DNA from: JBEEJZ01 sp046046915
Lineage (GTDB): Bacteria; Pseudomonadota; Gammaproteobacteria; Burkholderiales; Burkholderiaceae_C
Length of the DNA stretch: 9,396 bases
Direction: 5' to 3'
NCBI GenBank assembly: GCA_046046915.1
Contig: JBJOIT010000075.1
Location: 1 to 9,396, forward strand
Both the position numbers and the translations under genes were made by a program. The notes below the pieces were generated by a model. It was not told where the DNA came from and searched no databases. It saw only the letters and a list, made by a program, of their open reading frames with translations. This document shows, in pieces, positions 1 to 6,768 of this stretch. Numbering within the stretch: the first letter of the stretch is position 1; every line of letters starts with the position of its first letter.

Positions 1-356
1 CTGGCAGCGTGCCCGGGGAACCACTCGGCCAGCGCTTCAGCCATGCGGGTGATGATGGCGGGGTCGCCACCCAGGTAATGTTGCTCGATGACACCCATGG
101 TTTCCAGAATCATGGCGTGGTGCTCCGCGTGGCAGTTGTCGGCAGCGAAGCCGGTAGCCAGCATCCAACGCTCCTCTTGTGCAAAGTGCTCTTTGGTATG
201 GTCTAAAAAGGCCTTATAGGGCGGTAGCTGTTCGTCTTGCGGTGTAGCCAGCAGCTGATTGAGCAGGTCCGTGAATTCCTGATGGGTGTGGTCCATTCGG
301 GTGTCGCCGGTGAGCAACGAGTCTGTCAGTTCCAACGCTGGCGTCGTGGTTTCCAT
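1..356 (-). CDS. Bacteriohemerythrin, 3' end cut off by window edge
   Basis: This is a small cytoplasmic non-heme di-iron O2-binding protein of the hemerythrin family; such proteins are linked to oxygen sensing, storage or delivery. I translated it by hand from the ATG at 356, giving 118 residues that remain open at the window edge. Iron-ligand positions fit the family pattern: His25 (in DHTHQEF), His57 and Glu61 (in HTKEHFAQEE), His76 and His80 (in CHAEHH), and His116 (in WFPGH). The last ligand, an Asp about five residues after His116, would lie outside the window. The N-terminus (LTG...MDHTH) matches the usual lead-in to the first ligand, which supports this start. An AGGA about 9 bases upstream can serve as ribosome binding site. 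It lies 28 bp downstream of argH on the same strand, so co-transcription is likely. No fused sensor or output domain is visible. The family is clear; the physiological role is unknown. Confidence 0.88.
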   Translation of the reverse strand, partial: METTTPALELTDSLLTGDTRMDHTHQEFTDLLNQLLATPQDEQLPPYKAFLDHTKEHFAQEERWMLATGFAADNCHAEHHAMILETMGVIEQHYLGGDPAIITRMAEALAEWFPGHAA

Positions 357-384
357 GATGAGGTCCTGAAAAATAAAGGGGGGG

Positions 385-1836
385 TTAGGCTAGGCGGGCT
401 TGGTGACGCGCAATCTGCTGGCGCACTTGAGCCGGTGCGGTACCACCCAGGGTGTTGCGTGCATTCAGGCTGCCACGCAGGCTCAGGGGTTCGAACACGT
501 CAGCTTCGATGCCTGGGTTGAACTGTTGCAAGGTAGAGAGTGGCAGCTCTGAAAGATCCTTACCCGTGGCCTGGGCTGTCTTGACAGCATGGGCAACCAC
601 CTCATGGGCATCCCTAAACGGCAAACCCTTTTTAACCAGGTAGTCAGCCAGATCGGTGGCGGTGGCGTAGCCCTTTTGCACGGCGGACTCCATCGCTTCA
701 GCGTTCACTGTGATGCCGCCTTCCTTCTGCCCAGTGGCGGGATTGAGTTGGCCGCCCACCATCTCGCAGAAGATGCGCAAGGTGTCCTTCAAGGTGTCGA
801 CCGTGTCAAACAGCGGTTCCTTGTCTTCCTGGTTGTCCTTGTTGTAGGCCAAGGGTTGGCCTTTCATCAGGGTGATCAGCCCCATCAGGTGACCCACTAC
901 CCGGCCGGTCTTGCCGCGAGCCAGTTCCGGCACGTCCGGATTCTTTTTCTGCGGCATGATGGAACTGCCGGTGGTGAAGCGGTCGGCAATTTTCACAAAG
1001 CCAAAGTTCTGGCTCATCCACAGAATCAGCTCCTCGCTGAATCGGCTGATGTGCACCATGCACAAGCTGGCGGCAGCAGTGAATTCGATGGCGAAGTCGC
1101 GGTCACTCACCGCGTCCAGGCTGTTCTGGCAAACCTGGGCTTGTCCTTGCTCATCCACCATGCCCAGTGTGTGGGCCACCCGCTCCCGATCCAGCGGGTA
1201 CGTGGTGCCGGCCAGTGCGGCAGACCCCAAGGGCAGGCGATTGGTGCGACGGCGTACATCGCCCATGCGCTCGGCATCTCGGGCAAACATTTCCACGTAA
1301 GCCAGCAGGTGGTGGGCAAAGCTCACGGGTTGGGCCACTTGCAAGTGGGTGAAACCGGGCAGGATCACCTCGACGTTTTTCGCGGCGACCTCAACCAGGG
1401 ACTTTTGCAGGTCGTTCAGCAGGTCGATGATCAGGTCCGTCTCGTCACGCAACCACAGGCGCACGTCGGTGGCCACCTGATCATTGCGGCTGCGACCGGT
1501 GTGCAGTCGCTTGCCGGCGTCGCCTACCAGTTGCGTGAGGCGGGCTTCGATGTTGAGGTGCACATCCTCCAGATCGAGCTGCCACTCAAACTTGCCTGAT
1601 TCGATGTCGGCCTGAATCTGGGCCATGCCGCTTTGAATGGACGCGTGGTCCTGGGCAGAAATAATGCCTTGGGCCGCGAGCATTTCAGCATGTGCCAGAC
1701 TGCCGTTGATATCTGCCTGCCACAAGCGTTTGTCAAAAAACACGCTGGCTGTGTAGCGTTTGACCAGATCACTCATGGGTTCTGAAAAGAGCGCCGACCA
1801 CGCCTGGGATTTTTTGTCGAGTTGGTTTTGAGACAT
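385..1836 (-). CDS. argH: Argininosuccinate lyase
   Basis: ArgH catalyses the last step of arginine biosynthesis, splitting argininosuccinate into arginine and fumarate; it is a cytoplasmic homotetramer of the fumarase/aspartase superfamily. The 483-residue product has family motifs in order: HTGRSRND at about residues 112-119, GFTH with the probable catalytic His at about 164, and the superfamily signature GSSIMPQKKN at about 290-299, which carries the flexible-loop catalytic serine. The length is slightly above the usual ~460. I chose the ATG at 1836 (MSQNQLDKK). The frame extends three codons further to a TTG at 1845, but nothing favours that start; the ribosome binding site is weak for both (a GGA 12 bases before the ATG). 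It is divergent from algZ with only 38 bp between start codons, so its promoter probably lies inside algZ. The hemerythrin gene follows closely. The reading frame is intact. Confidence 0.97.
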   Translation of the reverse strand: MSQNQLDKKSQAWSALFSEPMSDLVKRYTASVFFDKRLWQADINGSLAHAEMLAAQGIISAQDHASIQSGMAQIQADIESGKFEWQLDLEDVHLNIEARLTQLVGDAGKRLHTGRSRNDQVATDVRLWLRDETDLIIDLLNDLQKSLVEVAAKNVEVILPGFTHLQVAQPVSFAHHLLAYVEMFARDAERMGDVRRRTNRLPLGSAALAGTTYPLDRERVAHTLGMVDEQGQAQVCQNSLDAVSDRDFAIEFTAAASLCMVHISRFSEELILWMSQNFGFVKIADRFTTGSSIMPQKKNPDVPELARGKTGRVVGHLMGLITLMKGQPLAYNKDNQEDKEPLFDTVDTLKDTLRIFCEMVGGQLNPATGQKEGGITVNAEAMESAVQKGYATATDLADYLVKKGLPFRDAHEVVAHAVKTAQATGKDLSELPLSTLQQFNPGIEADVFEPLSLRGSLNARNTLGGTAPAQVRQQIARHQARLA

Positions 1837-1849
1837 GTGGGGCAATAAT
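1822..1849 (+). promoter_or_regulatory. Candidate sigma70-like promoter for algZ-algR
   Basis: TTGGTT at 1822-1827 is followed after 16 bp by AATAAT at 1844-1849 (five of six match TATAAT). This would start transcription near 1856, giving a leader of roughly 19 bases before the algZ ATG. The -35 match is weak (TTG conserved) and the call is by eye. The element straddles the argH start codon at 1834-1836, as it must, since the gap between the two genes is only 38 bp. Confidence 0.3.
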
Positions 1850-1874
1850 CCGGCCGATATATGGCGGAACCTGA

Positions 1875-2915
1875 ATGAAGGACTCTCAAATTTTATCGAC
1901 CTTCCCGGAAACGTCGGCGCCTAGGCCGGATGTTGCACGGCCGGGACAGACATGGGTACTAGATGCCTGCCATGTGGGTGTTGTGCTGAGGGCAGTGTTG
2001 GTCGTACAGGCTGTGATGGCGATCGGTGCCATGTTCGTGAGCGCCCATGTATGGGATTGGATCAACCTTCTGGCTGTGCAGGCTGGCAGCTCCCTGCCGG
2101 CCACCCTGGCCTGGCTGCTCGCCGCCTGTAGCCTGAAACGAGTTCTGGGCCGTCAGCCTATCGCCCTGCAGATCGCTGCTGGCATGGCATTGGGAGCTTT
2201 GGCGGGGGCCTATGGCTGTGCTGTTCTGGTGTGGGTCGGATTGGCTCCGTCGGCGCCTTGGGTTGCCAGCAGTTTTTTGGGGGCAGCACTGGCGGCTGCG
2301 CTCATGTGGGTGCTGGTTCTGCGCGCCAAGGCGACGGCGCCGGCCACTGCGGCAGCCCGACTGTCTGAGCTTCAATCGCGTATCCGGCCGCATTTTTTGT
2401 TCAACGCGCTCAACAGTGCCATTGCCTTGGTTCGGGCCGAGCCGGCGCGTGCTGAGGCGGTGCTGGAGGACCTGAGTGAGTTGTTCCGACAAGCTCTTGC
2501 CGAGCGAGGAAATTCCGTCAGCCTAGAAGACGAGCTGCTGTTGGCGCGTCGTTATCTGGACATAGAAAAAGTTCGCTTTGGCGATCGATTGCAGGTGGAC
2601 TGGTCGATTGATATGGCGGCGAATCCTGCGCGCTTGCCGCCATTGCTGTTGCAGCCGCTGGTGGAAAACGCTGTGCGCCATGGCGTGGAACCTAGCGCCA
2701 GCGGCGCAAACCTTTATATCTCGACGCAACGGCGGGGCTCAACCGTGGTCATCAAGGTCGTCAACACCCTGCCAGCTGGCGCGGGCACGCCCGGCCATGG
2801 TCTGGCCCTGGCCAATGTGCGCGAGCGTTTGTCACTCCTGCACGACGTGCAGGGCCAGTTTAGATGCGGTCAAAGAGGAGATGAATTCCAGGTCAGGATC
2901 GAGGTACCAGCATGA
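1875..2915 (+). CDS. algZ: LytS/AlgZ-family sensor histidine kinase
   Basis: This is an inner-membrane sensor kinase (346 aa) of the His_kinase (PF06580) LytS/YehU/AlgZ type, partner of the LytTR regulator that follows. After about 33 polar residues come roughly four hydrophobic segments (about 36-56, 72-88, 95-123 and 128-149) with no recognisable periplasmic or PAS/GAF sensor domain. The cytoplasmic part has RPHFLFN with phospho-acceptor His173, an N-box LVENAVRHG with Asn265, and a glycine box GHGLALANVRERL from Gly307. The ATG at 1875 has a GGA eight bases upstream. The gene overlaps the regulator by 4 bp (ATGA), implying translational coupling. Its position divergent from argH and upstream of an algR-like gene matches P. 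aeruginosa fimS/algZ, which supports the symbol, but the signal sensed and the genes controlled here are unknown. All expected catalytic motifs appear intact. Confidence 0.9.
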   Translation: MKDSQILSTFPETSAPRPDVARPGQTWVLDACHVGVVLRAVLVVQAVMAIGAMFVSAHVWDWINLLAVQAGSSLPATLAWLLAACSLKRVLGRQPIALQIAAGMALGALAGAYGCAVLVWVGLAPSAPWVASSFLGAALAAALMWVLVLRAKATAPATAAARLSELQSRIRPHFLFNALNSAIALVRAEPARAEAVLEDLSELFRQALAERGNSVSLEDELLLARRYLDIEKVRFGDRLQVDWSIDMAANPARLPPLLLQPLVENAVRHGVEPSASGANLYISTQRRGSTVVIKVVNTLPAGAGTPGHGLALANVRERLSLLHDVQGQFRCGQRGDEFQVRIEVPA

Positions 2916-3649
2916 GCTTGCGTGTGTTGATCGTTGACGACGAGTCTTTGGCTCGCGCTCGCCTGCGAACCTTGATTGGCGACTGCGGTGAGTCTGTGGC
3001 CTATGTTGCGGGGGAGGCTGCCAACGCGGTGCAGGCCATCGATATGTTGAGCCGGGAGGGTTTTGATGTGCTGATGCTCGACATTCACATGCCCGGAGCC
3101 AGTGGGCTGATACTTGCTGCTCAGCTCCGGACGATGGCAACAGCGCCGGCGGTCGTGTTTGTCACCGCCCACGCCGAACATGGGGTAGAGGCCTTTGAGG
3201 TGGATGCAGTCGACTATCTGACCAAGCCTGTGAGGTTGGAAAGGCTGCAGCAGGCATTCCAGAAAGTGAGGCGTAGCACTGCTGTGCCGTCAGTGGGACA
3301 CAGTGCAGACCAGCCCGTGCTCGTGATCCATGACCGCATGCGCACACTGCGAGTGCCACTGGATGAGGTGGTTTATCTGAAAGCTGAACTGAAATATGTG
3401 ACTGTGCGCACCTCGACCCAGAGTCTGATCTGGGACGGCTCCCTCCTAGAAATGGAGGAAAAGTTCAGTCAACGGTTCCTGCGTATCCACCGCAACGCCT
3501 TGGTGGCCCGCCACCGGATCCGGGCCTTGGAAAAGTTTTTTGACCCAGAAGAAGGGGAAGGCTGGGCTGTGCGTCTGGAGGGCGTCGAGGACCGATTGTC
3601 CGTGTCTCGACGCCAGCTCGCTGCGGTGCGCGAGCTGGTTTCGTTGTAA
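2912..3649 (+). CDS. algR: AlgR/LytTR-family response regulator
   Basis: This cytoplasmic transcriptional regulator (245 aa) is expected to be phosphorylated by the upstream kinase. The receiver domain (about 3-120) has the acidic pair Asp9-Asp10, phospho-acceptor Asp57 in LMLDIHMPG, a conserved Thr85 and Lys105 in YLTKP. The C-terminal LytTR DNA-binding domain (about 135-243) shows typical features: VYLKAELKYVTV, a WDGSLLEMEEKF helix, and FLRIHRNALV, where this family has its conserved HRN motif. The start overlaps the kinase stop by 4 bp and has a GAGG at 2901-2904, seven bases before the ATG. In P. aeruginosa AlgR controls alginate, type IV pilus and other genes; whether that holds here is not visible. 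The gene ends 26 bp from the convergent ppc stop, so the operon appears to be algZ-algR only. Confidence 0.92.
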   Translation: MSLRVLIVDDESLARARLRTLIGDCGESVAYVAGEAANAVQAIDMLSREGFDVLMLDIHMPGASGLILAAQLRTMATAPAVVFVTAHAEHGVEAFEVDAVDYLTKPVRLERLQQAFQKVRRSTAVPSVGHSADQPVLVIHDRMRTLRVPLDEVVYLKAELKYVTVRTSTQSLIWDGSLLEMEEKFSQRFLRIHRNALVARHRIRALEKFFDPEEGEGWAVRLEGVEDRLSVSRRQLAAVRELVSL

Positions 3650-3651
3650 AT

Positions 3652-3667
3652 GCCCCGACCCCGGGGC
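3652..3667. terminator. Weak GC-only hairpin between convergent algR and ppc
   Basis: The 26 bp gap between the two stop codons holds a 5 bp stem, GCCCC (3652-3656) with GGGGC (3663-3667), around a six-base loop. A self-complementary CCCCGGGG lies within it at 3659-3666. No T-run follows on either strand, so it is not a classical intrinsic terminator. It may slow polymerase from both sides, or be chance in a GC-rich gap. Confidence 0.25.
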
Positions 3668-3675
3668 CGCCAGCA

Positions 3676-6633
3676 TCAGCCGGTGTTGCGCAGCCCCGCC
3701 GCAATCCCGTTGATGGAAATGTGGATGCCGCGCTGCACGCGCTCGTCCGCCTTGCCCTCGCGATAACGGCGTACCAGCTCCACCTGCAAATGATGCAGGG
3801 GGTCGATGTACGGAAAGCGATGGCGGATGGATCGCTGCAGGGCGGCATTGTTGGCCAGACGTTGCTTGTCGCCTGTCACCATGGCTAGTGCATCAGCGGT
3901 GCGGTGCCACTCGGACTCGATGGCGGTGAAGATCTTCTTGCGCAAGCGTGCGTCGCTCACCAGTTCGGCGTAGCGTGAGGCCAGGGCCAGGTCGCTCTTG
4001 GCCATGACCATGTCCATGTTGGACAGCAAGGTCTTGAAGAACGGCCACTGACGATACATTTTCTGCAGCAAGGCCAGGTTGGCTTTTTTCCCAGAAGCAC
4101 CGTTGCAGTTGAGAAAGTTTTCGATGGCCGAGCCAAATCCGAACCAGCCTGGCAGCGTCAGGCGGCACTGGCCCCAGCTGAAGCCCCAAGGAATCGCACG
4201 CAGGTCCTCGATTTTCTGGTTGGCTTTGCGTGATGCCGGACGCGAACCGATGTTGAGCTCGGCAATTTCGCGGATGGGCGTTGAGCTGAAGAAGTACTCA
4301 GTGAAGCCAGTGGTTTCGTACACCAGTGCACGGTAGGCATCCATGCTGGCTTGCGACAAGGTTGCGGCGGCACCCAAAAATTCGTTGGGTGCTGTTTTGG
4401 TGGGCTGGAGCAGGGTGGCCTCCAGCGTGGCCGCCACCAGGGTTTCCAGGTTACGCCGACCAATTTCAGGATTGGCGTATTTGGAGCCGATCACCTCGCC
4501 CTGCTCGGTCAGACGGATTTGTCCGCGCACCGTGCCAGGGGGCTGCGCCAGGATGGCCTGGTAGCTGGGGCCACCGCCACGGCCCACGGTGCCACCGCGA
4601 CCATGAAACATGCGGAGCTGAATGGCTCGGCCCAGAGGGTGATCCTGCTGCCCGGGGAGGGCCGTCGCGGCCTTGTTGATTTGTACTGCGAGGTCATCAA
4701 ACAGATCAACCAAGGCAATTTCGGCACGATACAACTCCCAGTTGCTGGTGAAGATACCGCCATCCTTGTTGCTGTCGGAGTAGCCCAGCATGATGTCCTG
4801 CTCGGCGCCTGAGCGTTGTACCAGGGCCGTGATGCCAGGCAATGCGTAAAAGTCTCGCATGATCGGCGAGGCGTTGCGCAGGTCTTCGATGGTCTCGAAG
4901 AGGGGCACCACTATCAAGTCGCAAGTGGCTTGTTCATCAGCACTCAGGGTGCCGTGCATCAGCCCGGTTTCCTTTTGCAGCAACAGCACTTCCAGCAAGT
5001 CGCTCACAGTTTCGGTGTGGCTGATGATGTAGTGGCGTATGGCCTGTCGACCAAAACGATCCAACATCTCGCGCGCTTTTTCAAAGATGGCGAGCTCACC
5101 GTTGGTGTGGCCGGAGTACGCATGGCCCATCACGCGCAGGCCGCGAGCGTCGTTCAAGAGCCTAAGCAGCAGTGTGCGTTTGGCCCTTTCGTCCAGGCTG
5201 GCGTAGGCAGGCTCCAGGCGCGCCGTTTTCAGAAGCTCGGCAACGACTTCCTCGTGTTTGTCTGAGCTTTGGCGCAGGTCGACGGTGGCCAGGTGGAATC
5301 CGAACACCTCCACGGCGCGAATCAAGGGATGCAGACGTTGCGTGGCCAGGGCCCCACCGTGGTGGGACATCAGCGAGGCTTCAATGGTGCGCAGATCGGC
5401 GCAAAAGTCTTCGGCGCGACGATAAGGGTTTTGGGGGGCAACGGCGTGGCGGGCTGCATCGCCACCGGTCAGTTCTTTCAAGGTCGCCGCCAGACGCGAG
5501 TAGATGCCGGTCAGGGCCCGGCGATAGGGTTCGTCTTGCCGGTGGGCATTGGCGTCCGGAGAGCTGTTGGCCAGCGCCTGCATATCTGGCGAAAACTTCA
5601 CCAAGATGCCTGACATGGACAACTCGCTGCCGAGGTAATGCACTTCAGTGAGGTAGTGGCGCAAGGCTACGTCCGCCTGGCGTCGCAACGCGTATTCCAG
5701 GGTTTGTGCACTCACATTGGGGTTGCCGTCACGGTCGCCGCCAATCCAGTGGCCCATGCGCAGAAAGCTGTGCACCGGTAGGTTGCCCAGCTCACGCTCC
5801 AGATTGGCATAGAGGCCGGGAATCTCGCGCAAAAAGGTCGATTCGTAGTAGCTCAGTGCATTTTCAATTTCATCGGCCACGGTCAGCTTGGTGAACCGCA
5901 GAAGCCGTGTTTGCCACAGCTGTGTCACGCGGGCCTGAATCTGCGCTTCGTTGCTTGCCAGTTCCCGGGGCGTCAGCGCATCCTTGCGGGCATCGATGGT
6001 GCCCGCCCGCAGCTTGATTTCGTCACGTGCGGTCAGCAGTTTGGCGATGTCACGCTCGGCATCCAGAATGCTCTTGCGCTGAACTTCTGTGGGGTGAGCT
6101 GTCAGCACGGGTGCGACATAAGCCTTGGCCAGGGTGCTCGAAATGGTTTGAGGGGAAATGCCGGCCCAACGCAGGCGCGAGAGGGCCACTTCGATGCTGC
6201 CCTCCTGGGTTTCTCCCGCGCGCTCGTGAATGGCGCGACGGCGGATGTGGTGGCGGTCTTCGGCTAGGTTAGCCAGGTGGCTGAAGTAGGTGAAGGCGCG
6301 GATCACACTCACGGTCTGGTCATTGCTCAAACCTTTGAGCAACTTTTTGAGTGCCTTGTCAGCTTCGTGGTCGGCATCCCGCCGAAAGGCTACCGATAAC
6401 TGACGTACCTGTTCGATCAATTCAAACGCTTCGACGCCATCCTGCTCGCGGATCACATCCCCCAAGATGCGGCCGAGCAGGCGTATGTCTTCGACGAGGG
6501 GCCGCTCGTTTTCCTTGGCTTTGGCAATTGGGCGCTCAACGGTTGTCTTTTTGCGCGAGGCTGGTGTGGATGCTGTTGCGGAGGTCAGCGCGGGCGATGC
6601 TTCGCTGCGCTCAGGCTTGGACGATGATTTCAT
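3676..6633 (-). CDS. ppc: Phosphoenolpyruvate carboxylase
   Basis: PEP carboxylase adds bicarbonate to phosphoenolpyruvate to form oxaloacetate, an anaplerotic supply for the TCA cycle; it is a cytoplasmic homotetramer. Numbering from the ATG at 6633 (985 aa), the motifs are TAHPTE with catalytic His180, GGDRDGNPNV at about 298-307, GYSDSNKDGG with Lys623, the catalytic loop FHGRGGTVGRGGGP at about 676-689, WGFSWGQCRLTLPGW, and the C-terminal RNTG that closes the active site. It is about 100 residues longer than the 883-residue E. coli enzyme. Part of this is a Ser/Ala/Thr/Lys/Pro-rich N-terminal stretch of about 42 residues before the conserved RPLVEDIRLLGRIL. The start is uncertain: an in-frame ATG at 6690 (19 residues more) has a good GGAG ribosome site eight bases upstream, while the ATG at 6633 has none. 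I kept 6633 because the extra residues resemble nothing conserved. It is convergent with algR and divergent from hemC. Confidence 0.96.
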   Translation of the reverse strand: MKSSSKPERSEASPALTSATASTPASRKKTTVERPIAKAKENERPLVEDIRLLGRILGDVIREQDGVEAFELIEQVRQLSVAFRRDADHEADKALKKLLKGLSNDQTVSVIRAFTYFSHLANLAEDRHHIRRRAIHERAGETQEGSIEVALSRLRWAGISPQTISSTLAKAYVAPVLTAHPTEVQRKSILDAERDIAKLLTARDEIKLRAGTIDARKDALTPRELASNEAQIQARVTQLWQTRLLRFTKLTVADEIENALSYYESTFLREIPGLYANLERELGNLPVHSFLRMGHWIGGDRDGNPNVSAQTLEYALRRQADVALRHYLTEVHYLGSELSMSGILVKFSPDMQALANSSPDANAHRQDEPYRRALTGIYSRLAATLKELTGGDAARHAVAPQNPYRRAEDFCADLRTIEASLMSHHGGALATQRLHPLIRAVEVFGFHLATVDLRQSSDKHEEVVAELLKTARLEPAYASLDERAKRTLLLRLLNDARGLRVMGHAYSGHTNGELAIFEKAREMLDRFGRQAIRHYIISHTETVSDLLEVLLLQKETGLMHGTLSADEQATCDLIVVPLFETIEDLRNASPIMRDFYALPGITALVQRSGAEQDIMLGYSDSNKDGGIFTSNWELYRAEIALVDLFDDLAVQINKAATALPGQQDHPLGRAIQLRMFHGRGGTVGRGGGPSYQAILAQPPGTVRGQIRLTEQGEVIGSKYANPEIGRRNLETLVAATLEATLLQPTKTAPNEFLGAAATLSQASMDAYRALVYETTGFTEYFFSSTPIREIAELNIGSRPASRKANQKIEDLRAIPWGFSWGQCRLTLPGWFGFGSAIENFLNCNGASGKKANLALLQKMYRQWPFFKTLLSNMDMVMAKSDLALASRYAELVSDARLRKKIFTAIESEWHRTADALAMVTGDKQRLANNAALQRSIRHRFPYIDPLHHLQVELVRRYREGKADERVQRGIHISINGIAAGLRNTG

Positions 6634-6665
6634 GGTGTGGGTGAAAGCGGTAAATGCCGACTCGG

Positions 6666-6693
6666 TTGGCAGCTGACAAGCAAGACGCATGCT
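6666..6693 (+). promoter_or_regulatory. Candidate hemC promoter
   Basis: TTGGCA at 6666-6671 (five of six match TTGACA) is followed after 16 bp by CATGCT at 6688-6693, a poor -10 (three of six). It would give a leader of about 70 bases before hemC. A better -10, TAGCAT at 6693-6698, sits too far (21 bp) from this -35. A hemC promoter is expected in this region because the upstream gene points the other way, but this exact assignment is weak. Confidence 0.2.
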
Positions 6694-6698
6694 AGCAT
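6689..6698. repeat. Perfect 10 bp palindrome in the ppc/hemC control region
   Basis: ATGCTAGCAT reads the same on both strands. It lies between the divergent ppc and hemC genes and overlaps the first two bases of the alternative ppc start at 6690. It could be an operator half or a symmetrical -10-like element (TAGCAT on each strand). A 10 bp palindrome can also arise by chance in a window this size. Confidence 0.5.
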
Positions 6699-6730
6699 CT
6701 CCGCCGCACGAAAAGTCCCTCGAGAATTAC

Positions 6731-6759
6731 CTAGGGGTTACCAGTCAGCCCCAAGTTTT
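6731..6759 (+). terminator. Terminator-like hairpin in the hemC leader
   Basis: CTAGGGG (6731-6737) can pair with CCCCAAG (6749-6755), with one A-A mismatch, around an 11-base loop. TTTT follows directly at 6756-6759. The hemC ribosome binding site AAGG (6760-6763) comes immediately after. The orientation fits termination of plus-strand transcripts, that is, inside the hemC leader. The stem is short and the T-run is only four long, so activity is doubtful; an attenuator role is inference. Confidence 0.3.
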
Positions 6760-6768
6760 AAGGCGCCA

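Noticed and set aside
228..236. CTGTTCGTC, one mismatch from the P. aeruginosa AlgR site core CCGTTCGTC
   Set aside because: It is inside the hemerythrin coding sequence, and about two such one-mismatch hits are expected by chance in a window this size. No match was seen upstream of hemC or algZ.
9..521. Two plus-strand open frames (9-206 and 237-521)
   Set aside because: They lie opposite the hemerythrin gene and the argH 3' end; iron-ligand motifs on the minus strand settle the coding strand.
589..1599. Long open frame (336 codons) antisense to argH
   Set aside because: The product is His/Gln/Gly-rich with no recognisable domain and mirrors the third-position GC bias of argH, which is certain on the other strand.
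1837..1845. TTG start for argH adding three residues
   Set aside because: An ATG lies three codons downstream, and neither has a strong ribosome site, so the commoner start codon was kept.
1959..2492. Open frame of 177 codons antisense to algZ
   Set aside because: Gln/Arg/Ser-rich composition typical of a shadow frame; the kinase motifs on the plus strand are unambiguous.
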